Shown: positions 52,626-60,154, counted from the first letter of the stretch. The stretch is 64,000 nt of DNA from Bacteroidales bacterium UBA5197 (GCA_002412885.1 DHVX01000029.1:1-64000), one strand, 5' to 3'. Notes: generated from the letters alone by a model not told the origin. A program made the numbers and translations.

Positions 52626-54338
52626 TTATTTCTTTTTCGATTTTGCATTCAAGTCTGCAATCAGTTTTTCGGTTTTCTCCTTGCGTTTGAGGAATTTACC
52701 CTGAAGCTCAAGTTCTACCTGAGTTAACTGATCAGGAAATTTTTCCATGGCAATCTCGATGAGAGATTTGGATTCGCTGATCAGATAATTAGGGGAGGAA
52801 GTTTCAAGTTCATTGATCATCCACGATCTGAAAACCTTGTTCTTTTGGCTATCTGTTAAGCGGTAAGCTGCTGGAAATCTTAGTTCATTTTTAACATAGC
52901 TTCGACTATCTTTATCGAAAATTTCTTCGTTAAGATCCATCGAAGCTCTTTTCATCATGATTACATAAGAAGCAATCCATTCTTTTTCTGTTAGAGGATC
53001 TGTATTGTTCTTATATGCTGAATCATTGAGCATTGTCTTTGCTGCGTTGTATAGCTTTTCAAAGTTGAGTTCTTCATCTCTCTTGATCTTTGCCTGAAGT
53101 TCCTCAATCTGCTGTTTTGTCAAATCAACCTCTCCGCTGGTGTTGGATGTGGATTTTGACTTCCCGTTTGGTTCGATGTAAATGAACTTACCTTCATCCC
53201 TACCGACAAGCATAAAAGCCTTACGCACTGATCCACTGTTTACCTTTTCCTGATATTCCTTAAGCTCATTTTCGTAGTCAACCATTTCACCTTCATACTC
53301 AGAAAGGGCTTCCTTGTATTCTTCTGGTTCAAAGTCAGATTCAACTGGTTTCTCAGGAAGCTCTGGTTCGTTAACTTCGCTCCATCCGGAGTTCCATGAG
53401 ATTTCCAACGCTTCAATGCCCTTTTTCTTGAGATCCTTTAACTTCTTTTCGGCCTCTCCATATGTGTAATTTGGATAGGCCAAAACGATCCCGGGCTCCT
53501 CTTCCTGAATCCGCTTTAACTCCCGATCGAAATGAATATCAGATTTTTTCTTAAAGCACACCCGATCGAGACAAACACCAGTGCTTGGTGAATCAGGAAA
53601 GAGAATAAGATTTGAAGCGGTGTTCTTTGGACATGTGATACAAGCTCCGGCTTTTTTATCGATAGTGGTGTCATCTGCACTAAAAGGAGCATCTTGCAAT
53701 TTAAGCGTGAATGCAGTTTCGATATTTCCTTTGAGTGTTTTAACTGTAGGGCAATTCCACCAGCTCCGCGATCTGTCATCTTCAGAAAACTTATCTTTAT
53801 AAAGTTCTCCCTGATCCTTTTCCTGTAGTTTGCAGATTTCGAGAGCATGGCCGATACCAATCACCTCATTCTGAAGCAAGGTTTTAAAATTTGGAATCAG
53901 GTCATTCAATTTCACCCGGTGACGGATGTAGCTTTCTGTTTTCCCGAACCTGGTAACTAATGTTGGAATGTCATACTTGCGGTGTGTGATCAAATTCTGA
54001 AACGCCTCAGCTTCTTCAAGAGGACTCACATCTTTCCTCTGGAGATTTTCAGTGATCATCAGATCCAGTGCTTCCTGATCCTTCAGCTCCCGGATGATTG
54101 CCGGGACCGTTTTAAGTTCAGCTACCTTGGCAGCTCTCCACCTACGCTCCCCACATACCAACTCGTAAGATTCAACACCTTTCTTGTATTTAGATGCTCT
54201 CAGAATAATTGGCTGCAGAATCCCAACCTCAACGATTGATTTGGACAGTTCATTGATTGAATCATCATCAAATGTTTTCCTGGGGTTCAGGTCACTTGAT
54301 CGGATGTTCAGTGTTTCGATGTACTCAATTGTTTGCAT
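52626..54338 (-). CDS. ParB-family DNA-binding protein
   Basis: 570 residues. The N-terminal 190 residues are a full ParB core: SDLNPRKTF, CGERRWRAA (box II), ITENLQRKDVSPLEEAEAFQ and a helix-turn-helix (LVTRFGKTESYIRHRVKL). The long C-terminal part is acidic, with a Cys cluster (ACITCPKNTASN, CLDRVCFKK) near 235-270 that could bind zinc, then coiled-coil. No ParA adjoins it. Such orphan ParBs in Bacteroidota phages may act in regulation or DNA packaging. Start codon carries the shared AATACGACAATG leader. Confidence 0.9.
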   Translation of the reverse strand: MQTIEYIETLNIRSSDLNPRKTFDDDSINELSKSIVEVGILQPIILRASKYKKGVESYELVCGERRWRAAKVAELKTVPAIIRELKDQEALDLMITENLQRKDVSPLEEAEAFQNLITHRKYDIPTLVTRFGKTESYIRHRVKLNDLIPNFKTLLQNEVIGIGHALEICKLQEKDQGELYKDKFSEDDRSRSWWNCPTVKTLKGNIETAFTLKLQDAPFSADDTTIDKKAGACITCPKNTASNLILFPDSPSTGVCLDRVCFKKKSDIHFDRELKRIQEEEPGIVLAYPNYTYGEAEKKLKDLKKKGIEALEISWNSGWSEVNEPELPEKPVESDFEPEEYKEALSEYEGEMVDYENELKEYQEKVNSGSVRKAFMLVGRDEGKFIYIEPNGKSKSTSNTSGEVDLTKQQIEELQAKIKRDEELNFEKLYNAAKTMLNDSAYKNNTDPLTEKEWIASYVIMMKRASMDLNEEIFDKDSRSYVKNELRFPAAYRLTDSQKNKVFRSWMINELETSSPNYLISESKSLIEIAMEKFPDQLTQVELELQGKFLKRKEKTEKLIADLNAKSKKK

Positions 54339-54347
54339 TGTCGTATT
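54336..54347 (-). promoter_or_regulatory. Shared leader AATACGACAATG at the ParB start
   Basis: On the minus strand AATACGACAATG ends in the ParB start codon (54336-54338). The same 12 bases occur at the starts at 57838 and 59675. Upstream, TTAACC is also shared with the copy at 57838. Confidence 0.7.
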
Positions 54348-54362
54348 GCTTTAGGTTAATAA

Positions 54363-54902
54363 TTAGGCTGCTTCATTTTCATCGTTACCTTCCTCATCGA
54401 AGGGAATCTCCAGCTGCTTCACAGCATACTTATCCTCGAATAAATATTGCTCAACTTCATAAACCGCAGCGTTTATGGCATCGGCCAACTCAGAAGAAAA
54501 CTCATAAGGATCAATCTCGTCGGCATACCTGATGAAAGGAGTGATAATGTTCAATACTTTGCCGGAAGAAAACTCACGGGAACCGATCAGGACAACACCT
54601 TCATTATCATCTGCCCCTCCAATTGAAAAGCCTTTTATCCGGTAATCCGAGAGAAAAGACAAATCGAAATCGTCGATAGTGGTTCGATCGATAAGCTCGC
54701 TCTTCTTGAAATCACAGGCTTTCACCATATGAATTTTGAGGTGGTCAAAGGCTGCAATTAGGTCATCATGGACCAGGGTGTTGCACTTCTTTAGAATTTC
54801 ATTTGTAACTGATCCACCTCCGGAAGTGGTGATGGTTTCTTCGAGGTTGACCTCAAGACTTCTGTCTTTAAGTTTCGCTTTTTTAACGATGATGGTTGAC
54901 AT
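54363..54902 (-). CDS. Phage protein of unknown function
   Basis: 179 residues, mixed alpha/beta, acidic (FDHLKIHMVKACDFKKSELI, YEVEQYLFEDKYAVKQLEI). It lies 24 bases upstream of ParB. An overlapping frame on the same strand (54791-55090) shares its first 112 bases. No family recognised. Confidence 0.65.
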   Translation of the reverse strand: MSTIIVKKAKLKDRSLEVNLEETITTSGGGSVTNEILKKCNTLVHDDLIAAFDHLKIHMVKACDFKKSELIDRTTIDDFDLSFLSDYRIKGFSIGGADDNEGVVLIGSREFSSGKVLNIITPFIRYADEIDPYEFSSELADAINAAVYEVEQYLFEDKYAVKQLEIPFDEEGNDENEAA

Positions 54903-55090
54903 TGTGATGAAATTTTGGGTTGATATTGAGGGATTGAAACTTTCTTGCCGGTGGCTCTTTCGTATTGATCGAGCAGGGATAAACTTGCTTGTTCGATTAA
55001 GGATCCTGAGGACCCGGAAGCCCTCAGGATGTTGGTTTCGAGAAACCGGGATTCATTTGTAATCCAAGTAATTCCGTTCAGCTGAATCAT
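54791..55090 (-). CDS. Small phage protein, overlaps the next gene
   Basis: 99 residues. The first 60 or so (ITWITNESRFLETNILRASG, EQASLSLLDQYERATGKK) read as real protein, while the rest overlaps the 179-residue gene by 112 bases in another frame and looks like its shadow. It may be a genuine long overlap or have had its stop moved by a small indel. Its start shares 4 bases with the upstream gene. Confidence 0.5.
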   Translation of the reverse strand: MIQLNGITWITNESRFLETNILRASGSSGSLIEQASLSLLDQYERATGKKVSIPQYQPKISSQCQPSSLKKRNLKTEVLRSTSKKPSPLPEVDQLQMKF

Positions 55091-55554
55091 GGCAGCGAAA
55101 TGGTGAGGTAAGATGTGGTTGCAGTTTGAGGAGGCCTGATTATTTCTCCGGTATTCACATCGGGAATTTCCATTCCTGGCTTGATGGTCTTCAGGAAGGT
55201 TTCACGCTCCTTAACCTTCTCTTTGAGGTTGCTCAGTTGAGTTGCTAATTCGTTGTAAACTGAGTCTCCACATTCGTTGAAATAGAAGGTCGTTTTTGAA
55301 GCCTTTGTGATCTTAACACCCTTAAAGGAAATGGTTTTCTCAGGGTACTTTTCTGCTTCTTCAAGAACAATCTCTTTAACTTCTGGCCGTTTCCGGATGG
55401 CAGAAATGGTTTCCTCAAGGTTCTTGAGCATGATCTCAAATTCAAGAGGATTTCTTGTCCCGGAAGTAATTTCGTCAACGCACATTTGGACGAAGACTTC
55501 CCTCTCTGCCTTTGAAGAAGGCAGGTAGGTAAATTGGGTGATTGCGTTTTCCAT
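55087..55554 (-). CDS. Coiled-coil phage protein of unknown function
   Basis: 155 residues. Helical N-terminus (KAEREVFVQMCVDEITSG), a C-terminal coiled-coil (YNELATQLSNLKEKVKER), ending in DVNTGEIIRPP. It resembles small proteins near phage recombination genes. It shares one base with the exonuclease gene upstream, so the two are co-translated. Confidence 0.65.
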   Translation of the reverse strand: MENAITQFTYLPSSKAEREVFVQMCVDEITSGTRNPLEFEIMLKNLEETISAIRKRPEVKEIVLEEAEKYPEKTISFKGVKITKASKTTFYFNECGDSVYNELATQLSNLKEKVKERETFLKTIKPGMEIPDVNTGEIIRPPQTATTSYLTISLP

Positions 55555-56129
55555 TATTTTGAATTTTGAAAGGTTACTAAATGGTAGATCTGTCTGGTCA
55601 GTTCAACATCATATACTGCATCATGCAGCTTTTGTTGATCTACCTGTACTTTGAGAGATGCTGCAACTGTTTTGAGTTGAAAATTTGGCATTGAATACCT
55701 CATCTCTAATAGTTTCTGGGTTGCAAGAACCATCACATCCAAGGTATTTGGCCAGAACCAACTGCCATAATATTTATCACCACATAAGCTAAACCAAGCT
55801 CTCAGAAAGTGATTATCGAATGAAGCATTGTTGAAGCCGCAAAGGAAGAATTTATCAAGCTTATCGTATGCACTAACATACTTACGCATCAGGTTAAGGA
55901 ACTGATTTTGAACATCAACATAAGAAGGATAATTATGTATTTGTTCCTCAGTTACTCCAGCAATTTCAAGGGCTGATTTCTCAATCAAAGCACCATTAAA
56001 AGGTTTCAACTTAAAATTGAAGGTCTCCTTTATTTCTCCGTCAATTTCAATAATACCTGACAACTGGTGTATTGCACATAATTTTGGATCAACCCCAGTT
56101 GTTTCGAGGTCAAAAAACATAATTTTCAT
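55554..56129 (-). CDS. DnaQ-like 3'-5' exonuclease
   Basis: 191 residues, DEDDh family. ExoI FDLETTGVD (Asp7, Glu9), ExoII FNNASFDNHFLR (Asp), ExoIII HDAVYDVELTRQ (His and Asp) are all visible, so it should be active on single-stranded DNA or RNA. It lies between the PD-(D/E)XK nuclease and a coiled-coil gene and shares one base with both neighbours. Proofreading or recombination processing in phage replication is the likely role. Confidence 0.93.
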   Translation of the reverse strand: MKIMFFDLETTGVDPKLCAIHQLSGIIEIDGEIKETFNFKLKPFNGALIEKSALEIAGVTEEQIHNYPSYVDVQNQFLNLMRKYVSAYDKLDKFFLCGFNNASFDNHFLRAWFSLCGDKYYGSWFWPNTLDVMVLATQKLLEMRYSMPNFQLKTVAASLKVQVDQQKLHDAVYDVELTRQIYHLVTFQNSK

Positions 56130-56788
56130 CAGGCTACTTGTTTTAAAAGGTGTGTGAAATTTTTAATTCTGATGTATTGAGCAAAATCGCGAACCAGCTG
56201 GTTGACATCCTCAGCCATATGCTCATAAGCCAAGCATTCAAAAGGCTCATAGGGAACTATCACAACCCCGGGAAGACGATTGTTATAAATGCCGGTATAG
56301 TTTGTTATCTCGAACAAATCGTAATAGAATACCGGCACCTGAAACATATCGAGGTAGAATCTCCACTGGTAAGAGTTATAGTACTCGGTTGCTGAGGGAG
56401 GAGAGAACTTTGTTTTTGCATCCCGGATACAAAGTCCCTCCACACCATCAGCCCTGGCGGATACCTGGATGATAATTTCACCGGTATCGTATTTCTTAAA
56501 AATTGGAACTTCAGGCACCATGTTGGGATGCTCATTTTTATAATTTACCGCAACCTGAGCCTGATCCTGTGAGAAGTAAATGCCATCAGTGTAAAGCTCT
56601 CCGGAGACAAAACTCCGGTTGTACTTTTCAATGATCTTATGAAAAGCTCCACCAATTTGTGTTTTATCGTTGCCGATAAACTTTCCGGTAATGGCATCCA
56701 GGAGAGCCTCCTCAGTATCCCACTGAGTGAGGCCTTCCCGGAACCTACGAAACTTTTCCAATACGGAAACTGATACCCTGTATGTCAT
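56129..56788 (-). CDS. PD-(D/E)XK exonuclease
   Basis: 219 residues. Motifs of the Cas4/RecB-like nuclease superfamily: QIGGAFHKIIE (GxxxH-like), SARADGVEGLCIRDAKTKF (D...DxK), and YNSYQWRFYLDMF (QxxxY). It probably resects DNA ends for the recombinase encoded next to it. Shares one base with the DnaQ-like gene and is 3 bases from the ATPase gene. Confidence 0.9.
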   Translation of the reverse strand: MTYRVSVSVLEKFRRFREGLTQWDTEEALLDAITGKFIGNDKTQIGGAFHKIIEKYNRSFVSGELYTDGIYFSQDQAQVAVNYKNEHPNMVPEVPIFKKYDTGEIIIQVSARADGVEGLCIRDAKTKFSPPSATEYYNSYQWRFYLDMFQVPVFYYDLFEITNYTGIYNNRLPGVVIVPYEPFECLAYEHMAEDVNQLVRDFAQYIRIKNFTHLLKQVA

Positions 56789-56791
56789 AGC

Positions 56792-57838
56792 TTAAGCGTT
56801 TGCTGGTGCAGGTTCATTCTTCCACTTCCTCGATTGTGAAGGAAGCTGAATGCTATTTGCAGGAGGTGTCTGTTGAGGATCAGAAGTAACAGCAGGTGCT
56901 GGAGTTGTTGGAGGTGTCTGTGCGGTGGTAGTATTTACTTTTGCAGTTGGATCCTCAAAACATTTTTTCTCTTTATTGACTACAAAACCAAGCGCCTTAG
57001 AACGATCTATAATCAGCTTTTCAACTACTGCGCGAAATGATGGAGGCAGTTCCTTTGCAACTGAAAGAAGGTTTGTGAGATCATCAGGATCATTGCATTC
57101 CTGTACCTCTGCCTGATACTTTTCCATTTTCTCAAGAGCTTCTTTCTGAGCCTCAGACATGGTTTGAATTGCAAGCTTTACATTGGTGATCAGATCTGCC
57201 ATAAAGGTTTTAAAATCATGGCTGCTCTCATCAGGAATCTCAACTGCAGGAATCCGGGCAACATTCTTTCCGATCGTGGTATCTGTCGGCTCGAACTGGA
57301 TGGTCCGTTTGTTGTTGACCGTTTTCATGTAACCAACCTGGTCAGCAATACGGAGCAGGAGGTTATAAGACTGGCCAGTTACATCTGGGATCTTCTTTAT
57401 AATATCACCTTCCTTTTCGTCCTTTGCATGGCAGATAATAACCAGGTCTGCATTCTCTGATCTTCGGTTACTGGTGAAGATTTTGAATTCATCACCGATG
57501 CCTCCGTATGCAGCAAGTTTATTCTTGGCCATCTTGTAGTCTTGTTTGACCACGTATGACATCAGGAAGTCATCCAATGCAGCTTTAGCAGTATCGATGC
57601 CGATGGTTGCATAGTTTGCGAAGGTTCCGGCTTTCTCTTCATCCTGAACATCTTCCCACTTAGTTACAAGCAAGGTATCCTGTCGATTGATACTTCGATC
57701 CACTCCCCTATCGAAATCGAGTAAAAGTGGATTGTTGGCCGTGTTGAACAGGGAGGTTTTTCCAATCCCCGGCTCCCCATAAAGAACTATCACAACTGGA
57801 CGTTCGGGGAGGCTTTCTTCTTTTTTTAAAATTGGCAT
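56792..57838 (-). CDS. Sak4-like RecA-fold ATPase
   Basis: 348 residues. The N-terminal 230 residues are an AAA_24/Sak4-type RecA-like core: Walker A GEPGIGKTS (about 21-29), Walker B-like ADLVIICHAK. Such proteins with an exonuclease are phage single-strand annealing recombinases. The C-terminal 120 residues are a coiled helix then a Pro/Thr-rich tail (TTTAQTPPTTPAPAVTS) that may bind an SSB-like partner; no ssb gene is seen. Its ATG carries the shared AATACGACA leader and overlaps a 32-codon frame upstream. Confidence 0.85.
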   Translation of the reverse strand: MPILKKEESLPERPVVIVLYGEPGIGKTSLFNTANNPLLLDFDRGVDRSINRQDTLLVTKWEDVQDEEKAGTFANYATIGIDTAKAALDDFLMSYVVKQDYKMAKNKLAAYGGIGDEFKIFTSNRRSENADLVIICHAKDEKEGDIIKKIPDVTGQSYNLLLRIADQVGYMKTVNNKRTIQFEPTDTTIGKNVARIPAVEIPDESSHDFKTFMADLITNVKLAIQTMSEAQKEALEKMEKYQAEVQECNDPDDLTNLLSVAKELPPSFRAVVEKLIIDRSKALGFVVNKEKKCFEDPTAKVNTTTAQTPPTTPAPAVTSDPQQTPPANSIQLPSQSRKWKNEPAPANA

Positions 57839-57924
57839 TGTCGTATTGATTTGGGGTTAATAAGTTTCGATGTTATAATTTGCATTTGCCCGGGCTTTGG
57901 TTGTACCTTTACACCTTCAGGCAA
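57826..57924 (-). CDS. Candidate 32-residue leader peptide upstream of the Sak4-like gene
   Basis: A small frame from a TTG at 57924 to a TAA at 57826, ending 13 bases inside the ATPase gene. Its start carries AATACGACT-TTG, a variant of the leader found at three other phage starts, and GTCGTATTGCTTT before it is identical to 13 bases ahead of parB. The product would be PEGVKVQPKPGQMQIITS and a short tail. It could be a leader for coupling to the ATPase, or a chance frame on a copied leader. Confidence 0.35.
   Translation of the reverse strand: MPEGVKVQPKPGQMQIITSKLINPKSIRQCQF
57836..57847 (-). promoter_or_regulatory. Shared leader AATACGACAATG at the Sak4-like gene start
   Basis: Identical 12 bases to those at the ParB start, with the start codon at 57836-57838. 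The upstream TTATTAACCCCAAATC resembles the ParB leader (TTAACCTAAAGC). Confidence 0.7.
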
Positions 57925-57938
57925 AGTCGTATTGCTTT

Positions 57939-58178
57939 TTAAAAAGTCTTGTCAGCAATGGCAAGGCTTTTTTCGTATTCATACTCCAGATGTTTTTCAA
58001 CCATTCCCTGCATTGCAGGTCCCGGGATATGTGTATAGTTTCCATTTGCCATCGAGCATTGATACTGGAGATATGCGTATATCATACTCAATTCTTTATC
58101 GTGACTTACCTGGTCAACTGTGTACTTTGCGCAAAACTCATCATAGAGTTGCTTTACTGTTTTTTGTTTTCCATTCAT
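57939..58178 (-). CDS. Small phage protein of unknown function
   Basis: 79 residues (TVKQLYDEFCAKYTVDQVSH, MIYAYLQYQCSMANGNYTHI). Mostly helical, no motif recognised. It lies directly downstream of the phage tRNA gene in the early operon. Confidence 0.65.
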   Translation of the reverse strand: MNGKQKTVKQLYDEFCAKYTVDQVSHDKELSMIYAYLQYQCSMANGNYTHIPGPAMQGMVEKHLEYEYEKSLAIADKTF

Positions 58179-58196
58179 AATTTTAGATATTAAGTG

Positions 58197-58272
58197 TGGT
58201 TGCGGGAGAAGGATTCGAACCTCCGACCTTTGGGTTATGAGCCCAATGAGCTGACCTCTGCTCTATCCCACA
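58197..58272 (-). tRNA. Phage tRNA-Met(CAT), initiator-like, CCA encoded
   Basis: A complete cloverleaf of 73 bases (58200-58272) plus encoded CCA (58197-58199), acceptor TGTGGGA with TCCCGCA, anticodon loop CTCATAA. Initiator marks are present: three G-C pairs in the anticodon stem (GGG/CCC) and an A11-U24 pair in the D stem. Pair 1-72 is U-A, weak as initiators require, though not the usual C x A mismatch. It sits inside the leftward early operon, between regulators and recombination genes. Confidence 0.9.
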
Positions 58273-58292
58273 GTTGTTGATTTCTCTGCTTT

Positions 58293-58634
58293 CTATTTTC
58301 TCTTCTTTCTACTCTCGGCATTTAGCAAAATCAATTGCTTATTACGCTTGCGCTTAATCGAGTCAACATCAAATTTCAATACATCAGATAGTCTGAATCT
58401 ATAATGATCCTTTTCATCATCGCGGAACTCAGGATTTACAATACCAAGCTTTATCCAGCGCTGCAATGTGACTCTTGAAATTGAGTGAATCAAGCAGAAA
58501 TGCTCACCAGAGACCATCACGTTGTAAAACTTATCCGGGTTATAGACTAGTAGCCTGTTAGTCTCCTGTGATATCAAATCTCTTAACCCATCAGGGGTGA
58601 TTCCATGTAATAAGGTTGATTCTGCAGTATTCAT
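58293..58634 (-). CDS. Winged-helix DNA-binding protein, excisionase/MerR-like
   Basis: 113 residues. The middle (SISRVTLQRWIKLGIVNPEF, then RFRLSDVLKF) matches the MerR/excisionase-type winged helix. The C-terminus is very basic (RKRNKQ, ESRKKRK). It may be the recombination directionality factor or an early regulator; it is far (4.4 kb) from attR. Overlaps the LuxR-like gene by 4 bases. Confidence 0.72.
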   Translation of the reverse strand: MNTAESTLLHGITPDGLRDLISQETNRLLVYNPDKFYNVMVSGEHFCLIHSISRVTLQRWIKLGIVNPEFRDDEKDHYRFRLSDVLKFDVDSIKRKRNKQLILLNAESRKKRK

Positions 58635-59122
58635 ATTACTCCTGCTTTAGCTGCTAATGACACAATGTGGTATTTGGAAGTTGCCCCGGTTTTCTCCCGG
58701 AGGTTTTTGAGAATAGTGATTACAGTATTGGTGGCGATATGAAGTCGATCAGCAACCTGCTTGTCCGCAAATCCTTTAGAAATCTCCCGGATCACATCGC
58801 GCTCCCTGGGAGTAATTGTGGACTCTCCTACCATTGCAACCCTGTCACCATCAGCATCACAAAGCTTACCATCTACGATATCGGCAGTATGGTTGAATCC
58901 CGACAGGTAGTCATGAAGGAACCCGAAAACCAAATCATTACCCATATGATACTTCTTTTTGAATTTTGGATAATCAGGGTGGGAAACAGCGGCCTCTAAT
59001 GCAATCAAATAAAGCCTGGTTCCAGGGAGTACTTCTGAAACAACCCCACCAGTTAAGGCATAGAAACGTCCGTCTTTCTCGAAGTACTCAATGCAGTTAA
59101 TCGCTGTGAGGGACTGATTCAT
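58631..59122 (-). CDS. LuxR-type helix-turn-helix regulator
   Basis: 163 residues. C-terminal GerE domain (ITPRERDVIREISKGFADKQ, VADRLHIATNTVITIL, REKTGATSKYHIVSLA); the N-terminal 95 residues are PAS-like. Such regulators recur in Bacteroidota phages and conjugative elements. It overlaps the next gene by 4 bases and is likely an early activator of the leftward operon. Confidence 0.88.
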   Translation of the reverse strand: MNQSLTAINCIEYFEKDGRFYALTGGVVSEVLPGTRLYLIALEAAVSHPDYPKFKKKYHMGNDLVFGFLHDYLSGFNHTADIVDGKLCDADGDRVAMVGESTITPRERDVIREISKGFADKQVADRLHIATNTVITILKNLREKTGATSKYHIVSLAAKAGVI

Positions 59123-59349
59123 AAGACCTCCTCTTGAACAGGTTCATCAATCAAAGCCTCCTCTGGTGTTATGGCCAGGGCATTGGAAATAATCAGGAGA
59201 GCTTTGTAAGTTGTCAGAGGTCCGTTTGAAATGTTATCTTTCAAAAACCTCCACAAAGATCCCCGGGAGATCTTCATCTCTTTTAGCAGGTCTCTTTTCA
59301 CATCGGACCTCCCGTTTATTCTTTCGATGATTTCAGGTTTGAGTTTCAT
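59119..59349 (-). CDS. Small helix-turn-helix protein
   Basis: 76 residues with an XRE-like helix-turn-helix (DLLKEMKISRGSLWRFLKDN) and a second helical half (LTTYKALLIISNALAITPEE). It could be a Cro-like early repressor given its position right after the first gene of the leftward transcript. Coupled to the LuxR-like gene by 4 bases. Confidence 0.72.
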   Translation of the reverse strand: MKLKPEIIERINGRSDVKRDLLKEMKISRGSLWRFLKDNISNGPLTTYKALLIISNALAITPEEALIDEPVQEEVL

Positions 59350-59402
59350 GTACTGAAAATTTGGTATTGCTTTTTATAAAACTTTGTTCTATTTTTGAAA
59401 CG

Positions 59403-59675
59403 TTATTCCTTTGTCAGGAATTTGTAGGTTGCATTCATTGTGCTGATGAAGTCGGTTTCTGCGAAGTCACCTTTATCAGCATGGCATTTGTGACTGTGAT
59501 GTGCTGCATGAAGTCTTCTTGAATAATCAAGGGGATCACTGGCCAATGCCAGGAACTCAAGTATCACATCTGGCAGAGTGAACCTATCCGGATCGGATGG
59601 GTGAAATGGTTGTGCGACCCTTAAGGCTTCTGCCTTAATCAGGTCCCTGGAAGGAATAGTGTCAAAAATTTGCAT
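59403..59675 (-). CDS. Small phage protein, first gene of the leftward operon
   Basis: 90 residues from the ATG at 59675; a TTG at 59711 overlaps the promoter and is unlikely. Contains several His (RLHAAHHSHKCHAD) that could bind metal. The start carries the AATACGACAATG leader. It is the first gene transcribed from the main switch; function unknown. Confidence 0.7.
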   Translation of the reverse strand: MQIFDTIPSRDLIKAEALRVAQPFHPSDPDRFTLPDVILEFLALASDPLDYSRRLHAAHHSHKCHADKGDFAETDFISTMNATYKFLTKE

Positions 59676-59684
59676 TGTCGTATT
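59673..59684 (-). promoter_or_regulatory. Shared leader AATACGACAATG at the first early gene
   Basis: Third identical copy of the 12 bases, with the start codon at 59673-59675. Here the bases farther upstream differ from the other two copies, so the conserved core is the 12-mer. Confidence 0.7.
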
Positions 59685-59708
59685 TGCTCTATCGGTGAAA
59701 TGATGTCG

Positions 59709-59740
59709 CAAATATACAACATTGTTTTGACATTTGTCAA
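59709..59740 (-). promoter_or_regulatory. Early leftward promoter and palindromic operator
   Basis: Minus-strand TTGAC (59736-59740), 19 bases, then TATATTTG (59709-59716), a consensus match. A perfect 6-2-6 palindrome TTGACATTTGTCAA (59727-59740) covers the -33 element, with weaker outer arms (ACAAC, GTTGT), which suggests repression by the facing repressor gene. Confidence 0.75.
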
Positions 59741-59742
59741 GT

Positions 59743-59776
59743 TTTGTTGTATTTTTTTTGAACTATTTTAACTTTT
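59743..59776 (+). promoter_or_regulatory. Candidate rightward promoter of the first repressor
   Basis: TTTG (59743-59746), 22 bases, TAACTTTT (59769-59776), one mismatch from consensus. The start codon is only 8 bases beyond, so the mRNA would be nearly leaderless, as is known for lambda cI from PRM. Confidence 0.4.
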
Positions 59777-59783
59777 TTTTGTA

Positions 59784-60143
59784 ATGACTGATAGTGAACG
59801 TCTTAACAAGCTGATTGAATACCTAAAGCTTAATCCGCTTCAGTTTTCACTTTCTCTTGGACACAAGAGAGGTGATAGAGTTTACAACATTTTAAAAAAT
59901 AGAAATGGTATAAGCTCAGATCTGGCCAGAGAAATTACAACACATTACAACAATATTCGATTTGACTGGCTACTTACCGGCGAAGGCGAAATGCTTAAAG
60001 CAGATCAAGCCCCTGCCCGGGAGGAAACAGTGGAGTCCGGAAAGCTCTATGATATAATCCTGATGCAACAGGAAACTATCTCAAAGCTTACCGACCGGCT
60101 ACTAAAATTTACCGAAGACTTTAAACCTAACAAGGACCAATAA
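59784..60143 (+). CDS. CI-like repressor (first copy)
   Basis: 119 residues. N-terminal helix-turn-helix of the Bacteroidota phage-repressor type (ERLNKLIEYLKLNPLQFSLS, LGHKRGDRVYNILKNR, IRFDWLLTGEGEML), then a short C-terminal coiled-coil (IILMQQETISKLTDRLLKF) for dimerisation. No LexA-like S24 peptidase, so it is not removed by RecA-triggered self-cleavage. It is clearly a paralogue of the gene at 60661. The divergent leftward operon starts 108 bases away behind a palindromic operator. Confidence 0.85.
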   Translation: MTDSERLNKLIEYLKLNPLQFSLSLGHKRGDRVYNILKNRNGISSDLAREITTHYNNIRFDWLLTGEGEMLKADQAPAREETVESGKLYDIILMQQETISKLTDRLLKFTEDFKPNKDQ

Positions 60144-60154
60144 ATCAAAGAACG

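Noticed and set aside
57851..58193. Two plus-strand frames of about 100 codons opposite the gene at 57939-58178
   Set aside because: Composition is that of antisense shadows; the minus-strand gene fits operon spacing.
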